Part shown: positions 1 to 8,031 of the stretch, in pieces | How the letters are laid out: each line of letters starts with the position of its first letter | How positions within the stretch are numbered: the stretch's first letter is position 1 | Source: Zoogloeaceae bacterium | Lineage (GTDB): Bacteria; Pseudomonadota; Gammaproteobacteria; Burkholderiales; Rhodocyclaceae | NCBI GenBank assembly: GCA_031278735.1 | Contig: JAITJU010000240.1 | Span: 1 to 13,640 of the forward strand | Length of the DNA: 13,640 bases | Direction: 5' to 3' | Made by a program: the position numbers and the translations under genes | The notes under the pieces: generated by a model | What the model was told of the DNA's origin: nothing | What the model saw: only the letters and a program-made list of their open reading frames with translations | Database searches by the model: none

Positions 1-1395
1 CTGGGCGAGTCCGGGCTGGCGATGGCGAAATGGCTCCATCGCCAGGGCGCGCTGGCGCGCGTGGCCGACAGCCGCGCAGCGCCGCCAGGATTGGCGGCGC
101 TGCGCGCCTTCGCGCCGGAAGTGGAAGTCGCCGTCGGCCCTTTCGACGCAAAAAATTTTCACGCGATTGACGCTATTGCCATCTCGCCTGGCGTACCGCT
201 CCAGACGCCGGAAATTATCGCTTCCGGCGTCAAGGTGGTTTCGGAAGTCGATTTGTTCATGGCGGCGCTGGATGATTGCCAGCCCGACGCGTTGGTGTTG
301 GCGATTACCGGCAGCAACGGCAAGACCACGACCACGGCGCTGACCGCCCATCTCCTGAATGGTGTCGGCATGGATGCCATTGCCTGCGGCAATATTTCGC
401 CCTCCTTGCTGGATGCGCTGATGACGGCGCTGGACGCGGGCGCCCTGCCCAGGGTTTGGGTGCTGGAACTTTCCAGCTTTCAACTGGAAGCCAGCCATTA
501 TTTGCCCTTTTCTGCGGCGACGGTGCTGAACGTGGCGGAAGATCATCTGGATCGACATGGCGACATGACGTGTTATGCCACCGCCAAGGCGCGCATTTTC
601 CGGGGCGGGGCGAGCCAGGTGTTGAACCGCGACGACGACTGGTCTCTCGGCATGGGCAATTGGCAGAATCTGGGACGGATGATTACCTTCGGTCTGGATG
701 AGCCGCCGCGTCCCGGACATTACGGCATTCTGGACGGCGTCCTGCATTGCGGCGCGACGCCGCTCATCGGACTGGACGATCTGCCGCTCAAGGGGCTGCA
801 CAACGCCGCCAATGTCATGGCGGCGCTGGCGCTTTGCGCGACCGCAGGCATCGACAGCCAGCGGTTGTTGCCCGCCTTGCGGCGTTTTCAGGGGTTGCCG
901 CACCGGGTCATGCCTGTGGCGGAAATCGCGGGCGTACTGTATATCGATGATTCCAAGGGCACCAATGTCGGCGCGACGCTGGCGGCGCTCAACGGCATGG
1001 GGCGCAAGACGGCGCTGATTCTCGGCGGCGAGGGAAAGGGGCAGGATTTCACGCCGCTGTTGCCCGCGCTGCGCGCACATGGCCGCGCCGTGGCGCTCAT
1101 CGGGCGCGACGGCGCGCTGATTGGCGAGGCAGTCGCGGATTGCGGCTTGCCGGTGCAGTTCTGCGCGAACATGTCGGCGGCGGTGCGTTGGCTTGCCGGG
1201 CAGGCGCGCGTCGGCGATTGCGTTTTGCTCTCGCCCGCCTGCGCGAGTTTCGATCAGTACAAGAATTACGCCGACCGCGCCGCCGTTTTTATTCGCGCGT
1301 TTGAGGATATGGCGAGCGATCCGGCGGGCGCGAGCGCGGCGAAAAAATCCGTGAAGACGGCAAGGCGCGTCCGCAAGAACAGAGGGGCGACATGA
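1..1395 (+). CDS. murD: UDP-N-acetylmuramoyl-L-alanine--D-glutamate ligase (MurD), 5'-partial
   Basis: MurD is the cytoplasmic ATP-dependent Mur ligase that adds D-glutamate to UDP-MurNAc-L-Ala. The frame is open from base 1 and the first visible residues (LGESGLAMAKW) match the N-terminal Rossmann glycine loop of MurD, so the gene starts about 13 residues left of the window and the ATG at 22 is internal. Numbering visible residues from base 1, the ATP P-loop GSNGKTTT lies at 104-111, EDHLDRHGDM begins at 180, the lysine in the usual carbamylated position is K196 (ATAKARIF), GLHNAANVMAA marks the hinge region, and the C-terminal-domain motif DDSKGTN starts at 316. SPACASFDQYKNY near the end is also typical. 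An odd feature is a lysine/arginine-rich tail of about 28 residues after the usual end (FIRAFEDM). The stop overlaps the ftsW start as ATGA (1392-1395), indicating translational coupling. Confidence 0.97.
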   Translation: MGESGLAMAKWLHRQGALARVADSRAAPPGLAALRAFAPEVEVAVGPFDAKNFHAIDAIAISPGVPLQTPEIIASGVKVVSEVDLFMAALDDCQPDALVLAITGSNGKTTTTALTAHLLNGVGMDAIACGNISPSLLDALMTALDAGALPRVWVLELSSFQLEASHYLPFSAATVLNVAEDHLDRHGDMTCYATAKARIFRGGASQVLNRDDDWSLGMGNWQNLGRMITFGLDEPPRPGHYGILDGVLHCGATPLIGLDDLPLKGLHNAANVMAALALCATAGIDSQRLLPALRRFQGLPHRVMPVAEIAGVLYIDDSKGTNVGATLAALNGMGRKTALILGGEGKGQDFTPLLPALRAHGRAVALIGRDGALIGEAVADCGLPVQFCANMSAAVRWLAGQARVGDCVLLSPACASFDQYKNYADRAAVFIRAFEDMASDPAGASAAKKSVKTARRVRKNRGAT

Positions 1396-2570
1396 CGCCG
1401 CTTTCCCTGCGTTTGGCTTCGCGTGAGGCGGCCAGTCGGCGTCCGGCATACGAAATCGACCCGGCGCTGTTCTGGAGCGGCATCCTGCTGCTGGGCTTTG
1501 GTCTGGTGATGGTCTATTCCGCCTCCATTGCCTACGCCGAAGGCAATCGCGCCTTCGGCTACACCGGCTATTTTCTCCTGCGGCATGGCGGTTTTCTGGT
1601 CATCGGTCTCATCTGCGGCGCGGCAGCGTTTCTCGCGCCGATGAAAATCTGGCAGAAGGCCGCGCTCTGGCTGTTTTTGCTGGGCGTGGCGCTTTTGATC
1701 ATCGTGCTGATTCCCGGCGTGGGTCGGGAAGTCAACGGCGCGCGACGGTGGATATCGTTGGGTCTGGTGAATCTGCAAGCCTCTGAATTCATGAAACTGT
1801 TCGTCGTCCTGTATGGCGCGGATTATGCTGTTCGCAAAATGAATCTCATGTGCGACGTCAAGCGCGCTTTTTTGCCGATGGCGAGCGTCATGGTGCTGGT
1901 CGGCTGGCTTCTGTTGCAGGAGCCGGATTTCGGCGCCTTCGTGATCATCATCACCATTGCCATGGGCATTCTTTTTCTCGCGGGCATGAAAATGCGGCTC
2001 TTTGCCGTGCTCTTCGTCTGTCTGCTGGCGACATTCGCCGTCCTGATCATCATCGAGCCGTATCGCCTGGAACGCATGTTCAGTTTTTTCGACCCCTGGC
2101 GCGATCCATTCGGCAAGGGCTACCAGCTGACGCAGTCCGAAATCGCTTTTGGGCGAGGGGAATTGTTTGGCGTGGGTTTGGGCGCGAGTGTGCAGAAACT
2201 CTTTTATCTGCCGGAAGCGCATACCGATTTCCTGCTTGCCATTATTGCCGAGGAACTGGGGTTCATTGGCGTGTCGACCGTGGTTTTCCTGTTTGCCCTC
2301 CTAGTGTATCGCATCTTTGCCGTGGGGCACCAGTGCGTGCAGCTGAATCGCGTCTATCCGGCGCTGGTGACAATGGGTATTGGCATCTGGTTTGGCATAC
2401 AGAGTTTTATCAACATGGGCGTCAATGTCGGTCTCCTGCCCACCAAGGGATTGACGTTGCCGCTGATGAGCTTCGGCGGTTCCGGCATCGTCGCCAACTG
2501 CATTGCCTTTGGCATTTTATTGCGCGTAGATTGGGGCAATCGCCAGCTCATGCGGGGAGGGACATCATGA
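1392..2570 (+). CDS. ftsW: Septal peptidoglycan glycosyltransferase FtsW (SEDS family)
   Basis: FtsW is a polytopic inner-membrane SEDS protein that polymerises lipid II into septal glycan, working with the class B PBP FtsI. The 392-residue product is highly hydrophobic, with about ten membrane segments expected for the family. Its first segment is around residues 26-44 (LLLGFGLVMVYSAS). Family motifs seen are NGARRWISLG, NLQASEFMKL, QEPDFGAF, and LPEAHTDFLLAIIAEELG, whose aspartate D279 lies at the position of the catalytic Asp of FtsW/RodA. The C-terminal part has LPTKGLTLPLMSFGGSG, diagnostic for SEDS proteins. FtsW rather than RodA is chosen from the dcw context between murD and murG. The ATG at 1392 overlaps the murD stop by four bases, with AGAGGGG at 1381-1387 as Shine-Dalgarno. 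The stop overlaps the murG start in the same way. Confidence 0.97.
   Translation: MTPLSLRLASREAASRRPAYEIDPALFWSGILLLGFGLVMVYSASIAYAEGNRAFGYTGYFLLRHGGFLVIGLICGAAAFLAPMKIWQKAALWLFLLGVALLIIVLIPGVGREVNGARRWISLGLVNLQASEFMKLFVVLYGADYAVRKMNLMCDVKRAFLPMASVMVLVGWLLLQEPDFGAFVIIITIAMGILFLAGMKMRLFAVLFVCLLATFAVLIIIEPYRLERMFSFFDPWRDPFGKGYQLTQSEIAFGRGELFGVGLGASVQKLFYLPEAHTDFLLAIIAEELGFIGVSTVVFLFALLVYRIFAVGHQCVQLNRVYPALVTMGIGIWFGIQSFINMGVNVGLLPTKGLTLPLMSFGGSGIVANCIAFGILLRVDWGNRQLMRGGTS
2554..2561 (+). promoter_or_regulatory. Shine-Dalgarno site deciding the murG start
   Basis: GGGGAGGG lies inside the end of ftsW, five bases before the ATG at 2567. It fixes the murG start against the much longer upstream open frame that overlaps ftsW. 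Confidence 0.8.
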
Positions 2571-3634
2571 ATGCGGCGCAAAAGACCGTCCTGATCATGG
2601 CCGGGGGCACTGGCGGACACATCTTCCCGGCGCTGTCCGTGGCGATTGCCCTGCGCGATGCAGGCTGGCGGGTATGCTGGCTGGGCAACCCGGAAGGCAT
2701 GGAAGCGCGGCTGGCGCCCAAGCATGGTTTTGAAATGACGTATCTGCGTTTTGCCGCCTTGCGCGGCAAGGGTCTGGCGCGCAAGCTGATGCTGCCCATT
2801 CATCTGTTGTGCGCCTGCTGGCAGGCGGCGAAGGCGATTCACCGCCTGCGTCCCGCCGTGGTGCTGGGCATGGGCGGCTATATCAGCTTTCCCGGCGCGC
2901 TCATGGCCTGGATGTTGGGCATTCCTCTGGTCATCCACGAGCAGAACGCCATTGCCGGATTGGCGAATCGCGTCCTGTCCCCGCTGGCCAGCCGGGTGCT
3001 GACCGGTTTCCCGGATGTCCTGCGGCGCGGCGTCTGGGTGGGGAATCCGGTGCGCGCCGACATTTTGCAATCGCCGCCGCCGGAGGCGCGTTTCGCTGGG
3101 CGCGAAGGCCCGTTCAAATTGCTGGTCGTGGGCGGCAGTCTGGGCGCGCAGGCATTGAACGAGGCGGTGCCGCAAGGTCTGGCGCTGATGCCGGTAGGGT
3201 TGCGTCCGGAAGTGGTGCATCAGGCGGGCGAGCGGCATCTGGAAACTTTGCGCGCCAATTATGCCGATGCGGGCGTCGAGGCGCACTGCGTCAGTTTCAT
3301 TGAGGACATGGCGGGCGCTTACGCCTGGGCGGATTTGGCGATCTGCCGCGCCGGAGCGATTACCATCGCCGAACTGGCCATCGTCGGCGTCCCCGCGATT
3401 CTGGTGCCGTTCCCGCATGCGGTCGATGACCATCAGACGCATAACGCCCGTTTCCTCACCCTGGCGGGCGGCGGCATCCTGTTGCCGCAGGATCGGCTGA
3501 CGCCTGAATCCGTGGCGCTGACAGGCAATTACAGCCGCAGTCAGTTGCTGGAAATGGCAAAAAAATCTCATATGCTGGCGCGTCCCGACGCGACGCTGGC
3601 TGTTGCGCGTCATATCGAGGAGTGCGCCGCATGA
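2567..3634 (+). CDS. murG: Lipid II synthase MurG (GlcNAc transferase)
   Basis: MurG is a GT28-family, membrane-associated glycosyltransferase that moves GlcNAc from UDP-GlcNAc to lipid I, making lipid II on the cytoplasmic face. The product is 355 residues, the same length as the E. coli enzyme. Motifs in order are the glycine loop GGTGGHIFPA with the conserved H18, GMGGYISFPG, HEQNAIAGLANR (H124, E125), a second glycine loop GGSLGAQALNE (S191), the UDP-GlcNAc region ICRAGAITIAELA with E269, and PFPHAVDDHQTHNA with Q290. The open frame continues far upstream inside ftsW (back to about 1850), but the ATG at 2567 is chosen because the homologous N-terminus begins there. It also has a strong Shine-Dalgarno (GGGGAGGG) five bases upstream and forms an ATGA overlap with the ftsW stop. 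The stop forms another ATGA overlap with murC. Confidence 0.97.
   Translation: MNAAQKTVLIMAGGTGGHIFPALSVAIALRDAGWRVCWLGNPEGMEARLAPKHGFEMTYLRFAALRGKGLARKLMLPIHLLCACWQAAKAIHRLRPAVVLGMGGYISFPGALMAWMLGIPLVIHEQNAIAGLANRVLSPLASRVLTGFPDVLRRGVWVGNPVRADILQSPPPEARFAGREGPFKLLVVGGSLGAQALNEAVPQGLALMPVGLRPEVVHQAGERHLETLRANYADAGVEAHCVSFIEDMAGAYAWADLAICRAGAITIAELAIVGVPAILVPFPHAVDDHQTHNARFLTLAGGGILLPQDRLTPESVALTGNYSRSQLLEMAKKSHMLARPDATLAVARHIEECAA
3617..3622 (+). promoter_or_regulatory. Shine-Dalgarno site deciding the murC start
   Basis: GAGGAG lies inside the 3' end of murG, eight bases before the ATG at 3631. It favours this ATG over the in-frame GTG at 3622, which overlaps the site itself. Confidence 0.75.
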
Positions 3635-5055
3635 AGCACAAGGTCAAACACATTCATTTCGTTGGCATTGGCGGTTCCGGCATGAGCGGCATTGCCGAGG
3701 TGCTGTTCAATCTGGGCTACACGGTTTCCGGCTCCGACCTCAAGGCTTCCGGCGTGACCGCGCGGCTGGAAAAACAGGGTATGCGCATCCGCATTGGTCA
3801 CGCGGCGGAAAATATCGCGGGGGCGCATGCCGTCGTCACTTCCACCGCCGTGAAGGCGGATAACCCGGAAGTGGAAGCCGCGCGCCAGGCAAATGTTCCC
3901 GTGGTGCCGCGCGCGCTGATGCTCGCCGAACTGATGCGCCTGAAACAGGGGATCGCCATTGCCGGAACGCATGGCAAGACCACCACCACCAGCCTTGTTG
4001 CCAGCATACTGGCGGAGGCCGGGCTGGACCCGACCTTTGTCATTGGCGGCCGCCTGAACGCGGCGAGCGCCAACGCGCGCCTGGGCAAGGGCGATTTTCT
4101 CGTGGCCGAGGCCGACGAATCGGACGCTTCCTTCCTGCACCTGTCGCCGGTGATTTCCGTCGTCACCAACATCGACGCCGATCACATGGATACCTACGGG
4201 CACGATTTTTCCCGCCTGCAACAAACCTTTGTCGAATTCCTGAATCGCCTGCCCTTCTATGGCGTGGCGGTGCTCTGCCAGGATGACCCGCGCGTGCGCG
4301 AGATTCTGCCGCGAGTCTCCCGTCAGGCGGTGCGCTACGGCCTGTCGCCGGACGCCAGTCTCTACGCCGAGAACATCCGCGCCGAAGGCGACCGGATGCG
4401 CTTTGACGCCGTGCGCGTCAACGGCAAAACGTCGAGGCTGCCCATCACGCTCAATCTGCCGGGGACGCACAACGTCCTGAACGCGCTGGCGGCCATCGGC
4501 GTGGCGACGGAGTTGCAGGTGAGCGACGACGCCGTTCTGCGCGCGCTGACTGAATTCAGGGGCGTGGGGCGGCGCTTCCAGCGCTACGGCGATTTTGCGA
4601 TCAGCGCGGAAAAAGGCGGCGGTCGCTTCACTTTGGTCGATGATTATGGCCACCATCCGGCGGAAGTGGCGGCGACGCTGGCCGCCGCCCGGGGCGCGTT
4701 TCCCGGCAGACGTCTGCTGGCGGTCTTTCAGCCGCACCGCTATACCCGAACCCGCGATTGCTTCGAGGATTTCGTCGATGTGCTCTCCAGTGTCGACGCG
4801 CTTTTCCTCACCGACGTTTACGCGGCGGGCGAAGCGCCGATCGTCGCCGCCGACAGCCGCAGTCTCGCTCGCGCCGTGCGCGTGGTCGGCAAGGTGGAGC
4901 CCGTGTTCGTCGAGCATCTGGCCGATCTGCCGGAACGGGTGGTTGAGGCGGCGCGGGACGGCGACGTGGTGCTGACTCTGGGCGCGGGATCCATCGATGC
5001 CGTGGCGGAAAAAATCTGTTGCATGAACCCGTTGGTGGAAAGGGAGACAGCATGA
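3631..5055 (+). CDS. murC: UDP-N-acetylmuramate--L-alanine ligase (MurC)
   Basis: MurC is the first Mur ligase, adding L-alanine to UDP-MurNAc in the cytoplasm with ATP. The product is 474 residues, normal for the family. The N-terminal UDP-binding domain begins with HFVGIGGSGMSGIAEVL (from residue 9). The central ATPase domain carries the P-loop GTHGKTTTT at 112-120, followed by EADESDASFL and TNIDADHMDTYG. The C-terminal domain carries DDYGHHPAEV and FQPHRYTRTRDCFEDF, both typical of MurC and not of MurD/E/F. The start at 3631 overlaps the murG stop as ATGA and has a well-placed Shine-Dalgarno. The stop overlaps the ddlB start as ATGA (5052-5055). No murB lies between murC and ddlB, as in E. 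coli. Confidence 0.98.
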   Translation: MKHKVKHIHFVGIGGSGMSGIAEVLFNLGYTVSGSDLKASGVTARLEKQGMRIRIGHAAENIAGAHAVVTSTAVKADNPEVEAARQANVPVVPRALMLAELMRLKQGIAIAGTHGKTTTTSLVASILAEAGLDPTFVIGGRLNAASANARLGKGDFLVAEADESDASFLHLSPVISVVTNIDADHMDTYGHDFSRLQQTFVEFLNRLPFYGVAVLCQDDPRVREILPRVSRQAVRYGLSPDASLYAENIRAEGDRMRFDAVRVNGKTSRLPITLNLPGTHNVLNALAAIGVATELQVSDDAVLRALTEFRGVGRRFQRYGDFAISAEKGGGRFTLVDDYGHHPAEVAATLAAARGAFPGRRLLAVFQPHRYTRTRDCFEDFVDVLSSVDALFLTDVYAAGEAPIVAADSRSLARAVRVVGKVEPVFVEHLADLPERVVEAARDGDVVLTLGAGSIDAVAEKICCMNPLVERETA

Positions 5056-5963
5056 AGAATCCGGGCAAAGTGGCGGTCTTGCTGGGCGGAACTTCCGCCG
5101 AACGCGAAATTTCCCTGCAAAGCGGCGCTGGCGTATTGGCGGCACTGCGCAGCCGGGGCGTGGACGCGCATCCCTTCGATCCGGCGCAAGAGGCGCTGGA
5201 AAGCTTGCGGCGTTACGACCGCGTGTTCATTGCCTTGCATGGAAAGCACGGCGAGGACGGCGCGATACAGGGGGCGCTCGAACTCATGGGCATTCCCTAC
5301 ACCGGTTCCGGCGTCCTGGCGTCCGCCGTGGGCATGGATAAATTTCGCACCAAACTGCTTTGGCAGGCGGCGAATCTGCCGGTGCCCGACTACGCGCTGC
5401 TCGACGACAGTACGGATTTCGCCGCGGCGGAAGCGCGGCTGGGTCTGCCCTTGTTCGTAAAACCCGTGCGCGAAGGATCGTCGGTGGGCATCTCGCTGGT
5501 GGAAAAAACGGGCGAATTGCAAGCGGCCTACCAGGCGGCGAGACGGCACGACGCGCTGGTAATGGCCGAGGCGGGCATCATGGGCGGCGAATACACGGTG
5601 GCGCTGCTGGGCGATACCGTCTTGCCGATGGTGAAAATCGAGCCTGCCGCGGCCTTTTACGATTACGACGCCAAATATCTGCGCGACGACACCCGGTACC
5701 TTTGCCCCTGCGGCCTGTTGCCGGAAAAGGAAAAAGAGATTCAGGAAGGCGCGAAAAAAGCCTTTCGGATTCTGGGCGGCGCAGGCTGGGGACGCATCGA
5801 CGTGCTCATGGACGCAGCGGGCGCGCACTATTTTCTGGAGGTCAATACCTCGCCCGGCATGACTTCGCATTCGCTGGTGCCGATGGCGGCGAAAGCCGCT
5901 GGAATCAGCTATGAAGAGCTGGTATTAAAAGTGCTTTATCAAGAAAGCAGTGAAACTGATTGA
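5052..5963 (+). CDS. ddlB: D-alanine--D-alanine ligase (DdlB)
   Basis: This ATP-grasp enzyme joins two D-alanines to give the dipeptide that MurF adds to the peptidoglycan precursor. It has 303 residues, against 306 for E. coli DdlB. Seen are GGTSAEREISL with E17 at the place of E. coli E15, LHGKHGEDGAIQG, the ATP-grasp strand FVKPVREGSSVGIS with S143 (E. coli S150), and YDYDAKYL with Y209 (E. coli Y216). The Mg-binding end is FLEVNTSPGMTSHSL with E263 and N265. The tyrosine at 209 supports D-Ala-D-Ala specificity rather than the D-Ala-D-lactate form, which has histidine there in VanA-type ligases. The ATG at 5052 is preferred to an in-frame ATG at 5019 because it has GGGAG at 5042-5046, matches the family N-terminus and overlaps the murC stop as ATGA. 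A 37-nt gap follows before ftsQ. Confidence 0.97.
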   Translation: MKNPGKVAVLLGGTSAEREISLQSGAGVLAALRSRGVDAHPFDPAQEALESLRRYDRVFIALHGKHGEDGAIQGALELMGIPYTGSGVLASAVGMDKFRTKLLWQAANLPVPDYALLDDSTDFAAAEARLGLPLFVKPVREGSSVGISLVEKTGELQAAYQAARRHDALVMAEAGIMGGEYTVALLGDTVLPMVKIEPAAAFYDYDAKYLRDDTRYLCPCGLLPEKEKEIQEGAKKAFRILGGAGWGRIDVLMDAAGAHYFLEVNTSPGMTSHSLVPMAAKAAGISYEELVLKVLYQESSETD

Positions 5964-6000
5964 TTAAACAGAATCTTTGAGGATTTTCGAGAAAGAATGA

Positions 6001-6768
6001 ATGTGGCACCAACCCAGATTTCTCAATGTGCTGGCGGACATGTTGTTTGCCGCTGGATGGGCGATATTGCTGGCTTTGCCGACAATAGCGTTTCTGCGTA
6101 TGCCGTTCGCGCCGGTGCGCGTGGTGCAGTTTGCCGCGCCCGCGCGTTTCGTGTCCGCGCAGGATTTGGAGGAATCGCTTTCCGGGCGTTTGCGCGGCAA
6201 TTTTTTCAGTCTTTCGGCGGAGCGCGCGCGCGAGGCGCTGGAGCGTCTGCCCTGGGTGCGCCGCGCTCGTGTGCGCCGAGTCTGGCCCGACCGTCTGGAA
6301 GTCACGCTGGAAGAGCAGGAAGCCAGAGCTTACTGGGGCGATTCGGGCAACGAATGGGTCAATATCCACGGGGAAGTTTTTGCCGCCAACCCGCCCGATT
6401 TGCCGGTGGGCGGCAAATTCTCCCTGCCGCGTCTCTCCGGGCCGCCAGGCAGCGCCGCCTTCTTGTTGCGGCGTTATGGCGAAAGCGCGCGGCTTTTGGC
6501 GCGCGTTTCCCTCATGCCCGTCGCCTTGTCGCTTTCGGCGCGGCAGGCGCTGGAAATGGAGCTTGCCAACAAGATGAAGCTGAAACTGGGGCGGGAGCAG
6601 GCGCGTTTCCCGATCATCTGGCGGTTGCGGCGTTTTGTCGATCTGTATCCATCCGTCGTGGCGGGGCGGACGCCGCCCGCGCGCGTCGTGGATTTGCGTT
6701 ATCCCAACGGCTTTGCCCTTTATCCGGCGGGCGCGCAAGCGAGCCATGGAGGCAGGGGAGATGAGTAA
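6001..6768 (+). CDS. ftsQ: Cell division protein FtsQ
   Basis: FtsQ is a bitopic inner-membrane divisome protein that links FtsK to FtsB/FtsL through its periplasmic part. The 255-residue product has about nine residues of cytoplasm, one membrane segment at about 10-32, a POTRA domain at about 37-107 (ending ALERLPWVRRARVRRVWP then LEVTLEEQEARAYWG), and a C-terminal beta domain with WVNIHGEVF. These features and the place between ddlB and ftsA identify it even though FtsQ sequences diverge strongly. The frame has a stop at 5998-6000 just before the ATG at 6001, so no longer in-frame start exists; GAGAAAG at 5989-5995 is a modest Shine-Dalgarno. An out-of-frame ATG at 5997 begins a shadow frame only. 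The 3' end overlaps ftsA by eight bases. Confidence 0.94.
   Translation: MWHQPRFLNVLADMLFAAGWAILLALPTIAFLRMPFAPVRVVQFAAPARFVSAQDLEESLSGRLRGNFFSLSAERAREALERLPWVRRARVRRVWPDRLEVTLEEQEARAYWGDSGNEWVNIHGEVFAANPPDLPVGGKFSLPRLSGPPGSAAFLLRRYGESARLLARVSLMPVALSLSARQALEMELANKMKLKLGREQARFPIIWRLRRFVDLYPSVVAGRTPPARVVDLRYPNGFALYPAGAQASHGGRGDE
6748..6752 (+). promoter_or_regulatory. Shine-Dalgarno site deciding the ftsA start
   Basis: GGAGG inside the end of ftsQ lies eight bases before the ATG at 6761. An in-frame ATG at 6746 overlaps this site and would add five residues, so 6761 is preferred. Confidence 0.75.
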
Positions 6769-7990
6769 GGAAAACAAGGATTTGATTGTCGCCCTGGACA
6801 TTGGCACGTCCATGATCGTGGTGCTGGCGGCGGAATTGACAGTGGAAGGCGAACTGAGCGTCATCGGCAGGGGAATGCACGATTCGCGCGGCCTGAAAAA
6901 CGGCGTGGTGGTCAATATCGAGGAGACCGTGGCGGCCATTTCCGGCGCCGTCGCCGAAGCGGAGTTGATGGCCGACTGCAAGGTGAATGTGGTCTATACC
7001 GGCATTGCGGGCAGCCACATCAAGAGTTTCAACTCTGACGGCATGGTCGCCATCGCCGACGAGGAAGTCAGCCCGACGGATGTGGCGCGAACGCTGGAAA
7101 CCGCGCGCGCCCGTCTTACGCCCACAGGGCAGGAAATTCTGCACGTACTGCCCCAGGAATTCGTCATCGACGATCAGGGCGGCATCCGCGAACCCATCGG
7201 CATGATCGGCAAGCGCCTGGAAGTCAGGGTGCATATCGTCACCGGCGCGGTGTCCGCCGCCCAGAACATCATCAAGTGTGTGCGCCGTTGCGGGCTGGAA
7301 GTGAGCAACATCGTGCTGCAACCGCTGGCCTCCAGTTACGCCGTGCTCTCGCAGGACGAAAAGGACCTGGGCGTGTGCATGGTGGATATTGGCGGCGGCA
7401 CTACGGACATCGCCATCTGGACGCGCGGCGCGATTCGTCATACGGCGGTCATTCCCGACGCGGGCGATCTGATAACGACGGACATCGCCATGATGCTGCA
7501 CACGCCGCGGCGCGACGCCGAGGACCTCAAGTGCCGCTACGGCTGCGCCCTGGCGCAGTTGGCCGATCCGGAGGATTTCCTGGACGTGCCCGGCGTCGAT
7601 GAACGTCCGCCGCGCAAGGTTTCGCGGCACACGCTGGCGAACGTGATTCAGGCCAGGGTGGAGGAAATCTACGAAAAAGTGCTGAAGGAAATCGTCCGCG
7701 CGGGCTATGGAGAAGTGCTCTCTTCCGGCATCGTCATCACGGGGGGCGCTTCGCTCATGCCGGGCATGGTCGAGCTGGGCGAGGAAATTTTCAATATGTC
7801 GGTGCGCCAGGCCGCGCCCAAGTATTCGGGCGGATTGTCGGACGTGGTGCGCAACGCGCGTTTTTCCACGGCCTACGGGCTGCTGATGGTGGCGCAGGAA
7901 GAATGCCGCCGGGGCCTGAAAATCGAGAAAAAACGCACCTGGCGGGATTTCAGGAACGATTTGTTCTCCTGGTTCAAAAAGAATTTTTGA
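6761..7990 (+). CDS. ftsA: Cell division protein FtsA (actin-like membrane anchor of the Z ring)
   Basis: FtsA is an actin-fold ATPase that tethers FtsZ filaments to the cytoplasmic membrane and recruits later divisome proteins. The product has 409 residues (E. coli 420). Visible are the phosphate-1 loop VALDIGTSMI (D13), the FtsA-specific 1C subdomain region beginning GVVVNIEETVAAISGAV, the phosphate-2 loop VDIGGGTTDIAIW (D209-D216), and the adenosine motif VITGGASLMPGM (G328, G329). It ends in an amphipathic membrane-targeting helix, WRDFRNDLFSWFKKNF, with alternating basic and aromatic residues up to the last residue. The start at 6761 follows GGAGG and overlaps ftsQ by eight bases in another frame, so the two are probably translationally coupled. 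An AT-rich 41-nt spacer separates it from ftsZ. Confidence 0.97.
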   Translation: MSKENKDLIVALDIGTSMIVVLAAELTVEGELSVIGRGMHDSRGLKNGVVVNIEETVAAISGAVAEAELMADCKVNVVYTGIAGSHIKSFNSDGMVAIADEEVSPTDVARTLETARARLTPTGQEILHVLPQEFVIDDQGGIREPIGMIGKRLEVRVHIVTGAVSAAQNIIKCVRRCGLEVSNIVLQPLASSYAVLSQDEKDLGVCMVDIGGGTTDIAIWTRGAIRHTAVIPDAGDLITTDIAMMLHTPRRDAEDLKCRYGCALAQLADPEDFLDVPGVDERPPRKVSRHTLANVIQARVEEIYEKVLKEIVRAGYGEVLSSGIVITGGASLMPGMVELGEEIFNMSVRQAAPKYSGGLSDVVRNARFSTAYGLLMVAQEECRRGLKIEKKRTWRDFRNDLFSWFKKNF

Positions 7991-8006
7991 GTTTTTTTAT
8001 TTTCAA
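7975..8006 (+). other. AT-rich inverted repeat and T tract at the ftsA-ftsZ junction
   Basis: CAAAAA (7975-7980) and TTTTTG (7984-7989) form a perfect but weak six-pair stem with loop GAA across the end of ftsA, followed by a T-rich run (7992-8004). It looks like a degenerate terminator, but the stem is all A-T except one pair. It could equally be an unstructured, ribosome-accessible leader for ftsZ. The structure is real at sequence level; any function is inferred. Confidence 0.35.
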
Positions 8007-8018
8007 CTTTTGCAAAAC

Positions 8019-8023
8019 GGAGG
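8019..8023 (+). promoter_or_regulatory. Shine-Dalgarno site deciding the ftsZ start
   Basis: GGAGG lies eight bases before the ATG at 8032, within an A-rich context. It fixes the start inside an open frame that runs upstream into ftsA (to 7903). Confidence 0.85.
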
Positions 8024-8031
8024 AAACGACG

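Noticed and set aside
1850..2566. N-terminal extension of murG back into ftsW
   Set aside because: The extra 239 residues are the +1 shadow of ftsW; MurG homology, ribosome site and family length all place the start at 2567.
5997..6764. Open frame of 255 codons beginning at ATG 5997, almost coextensive with ftsQ
   Set aside because: Its product is Ala/Gly/Arg-rich and featureless, whereas the frame from 6001 gives a membrane segment, POTRA domain and beta domain typical of FtsQ.
7903..8031. Upstream extension of ftsZ into ftsA
   Set aside because: It lacks FtsZ homology and is out of frame with ftsA; GGAGG and the 383-residue length support the ATG at 8032.
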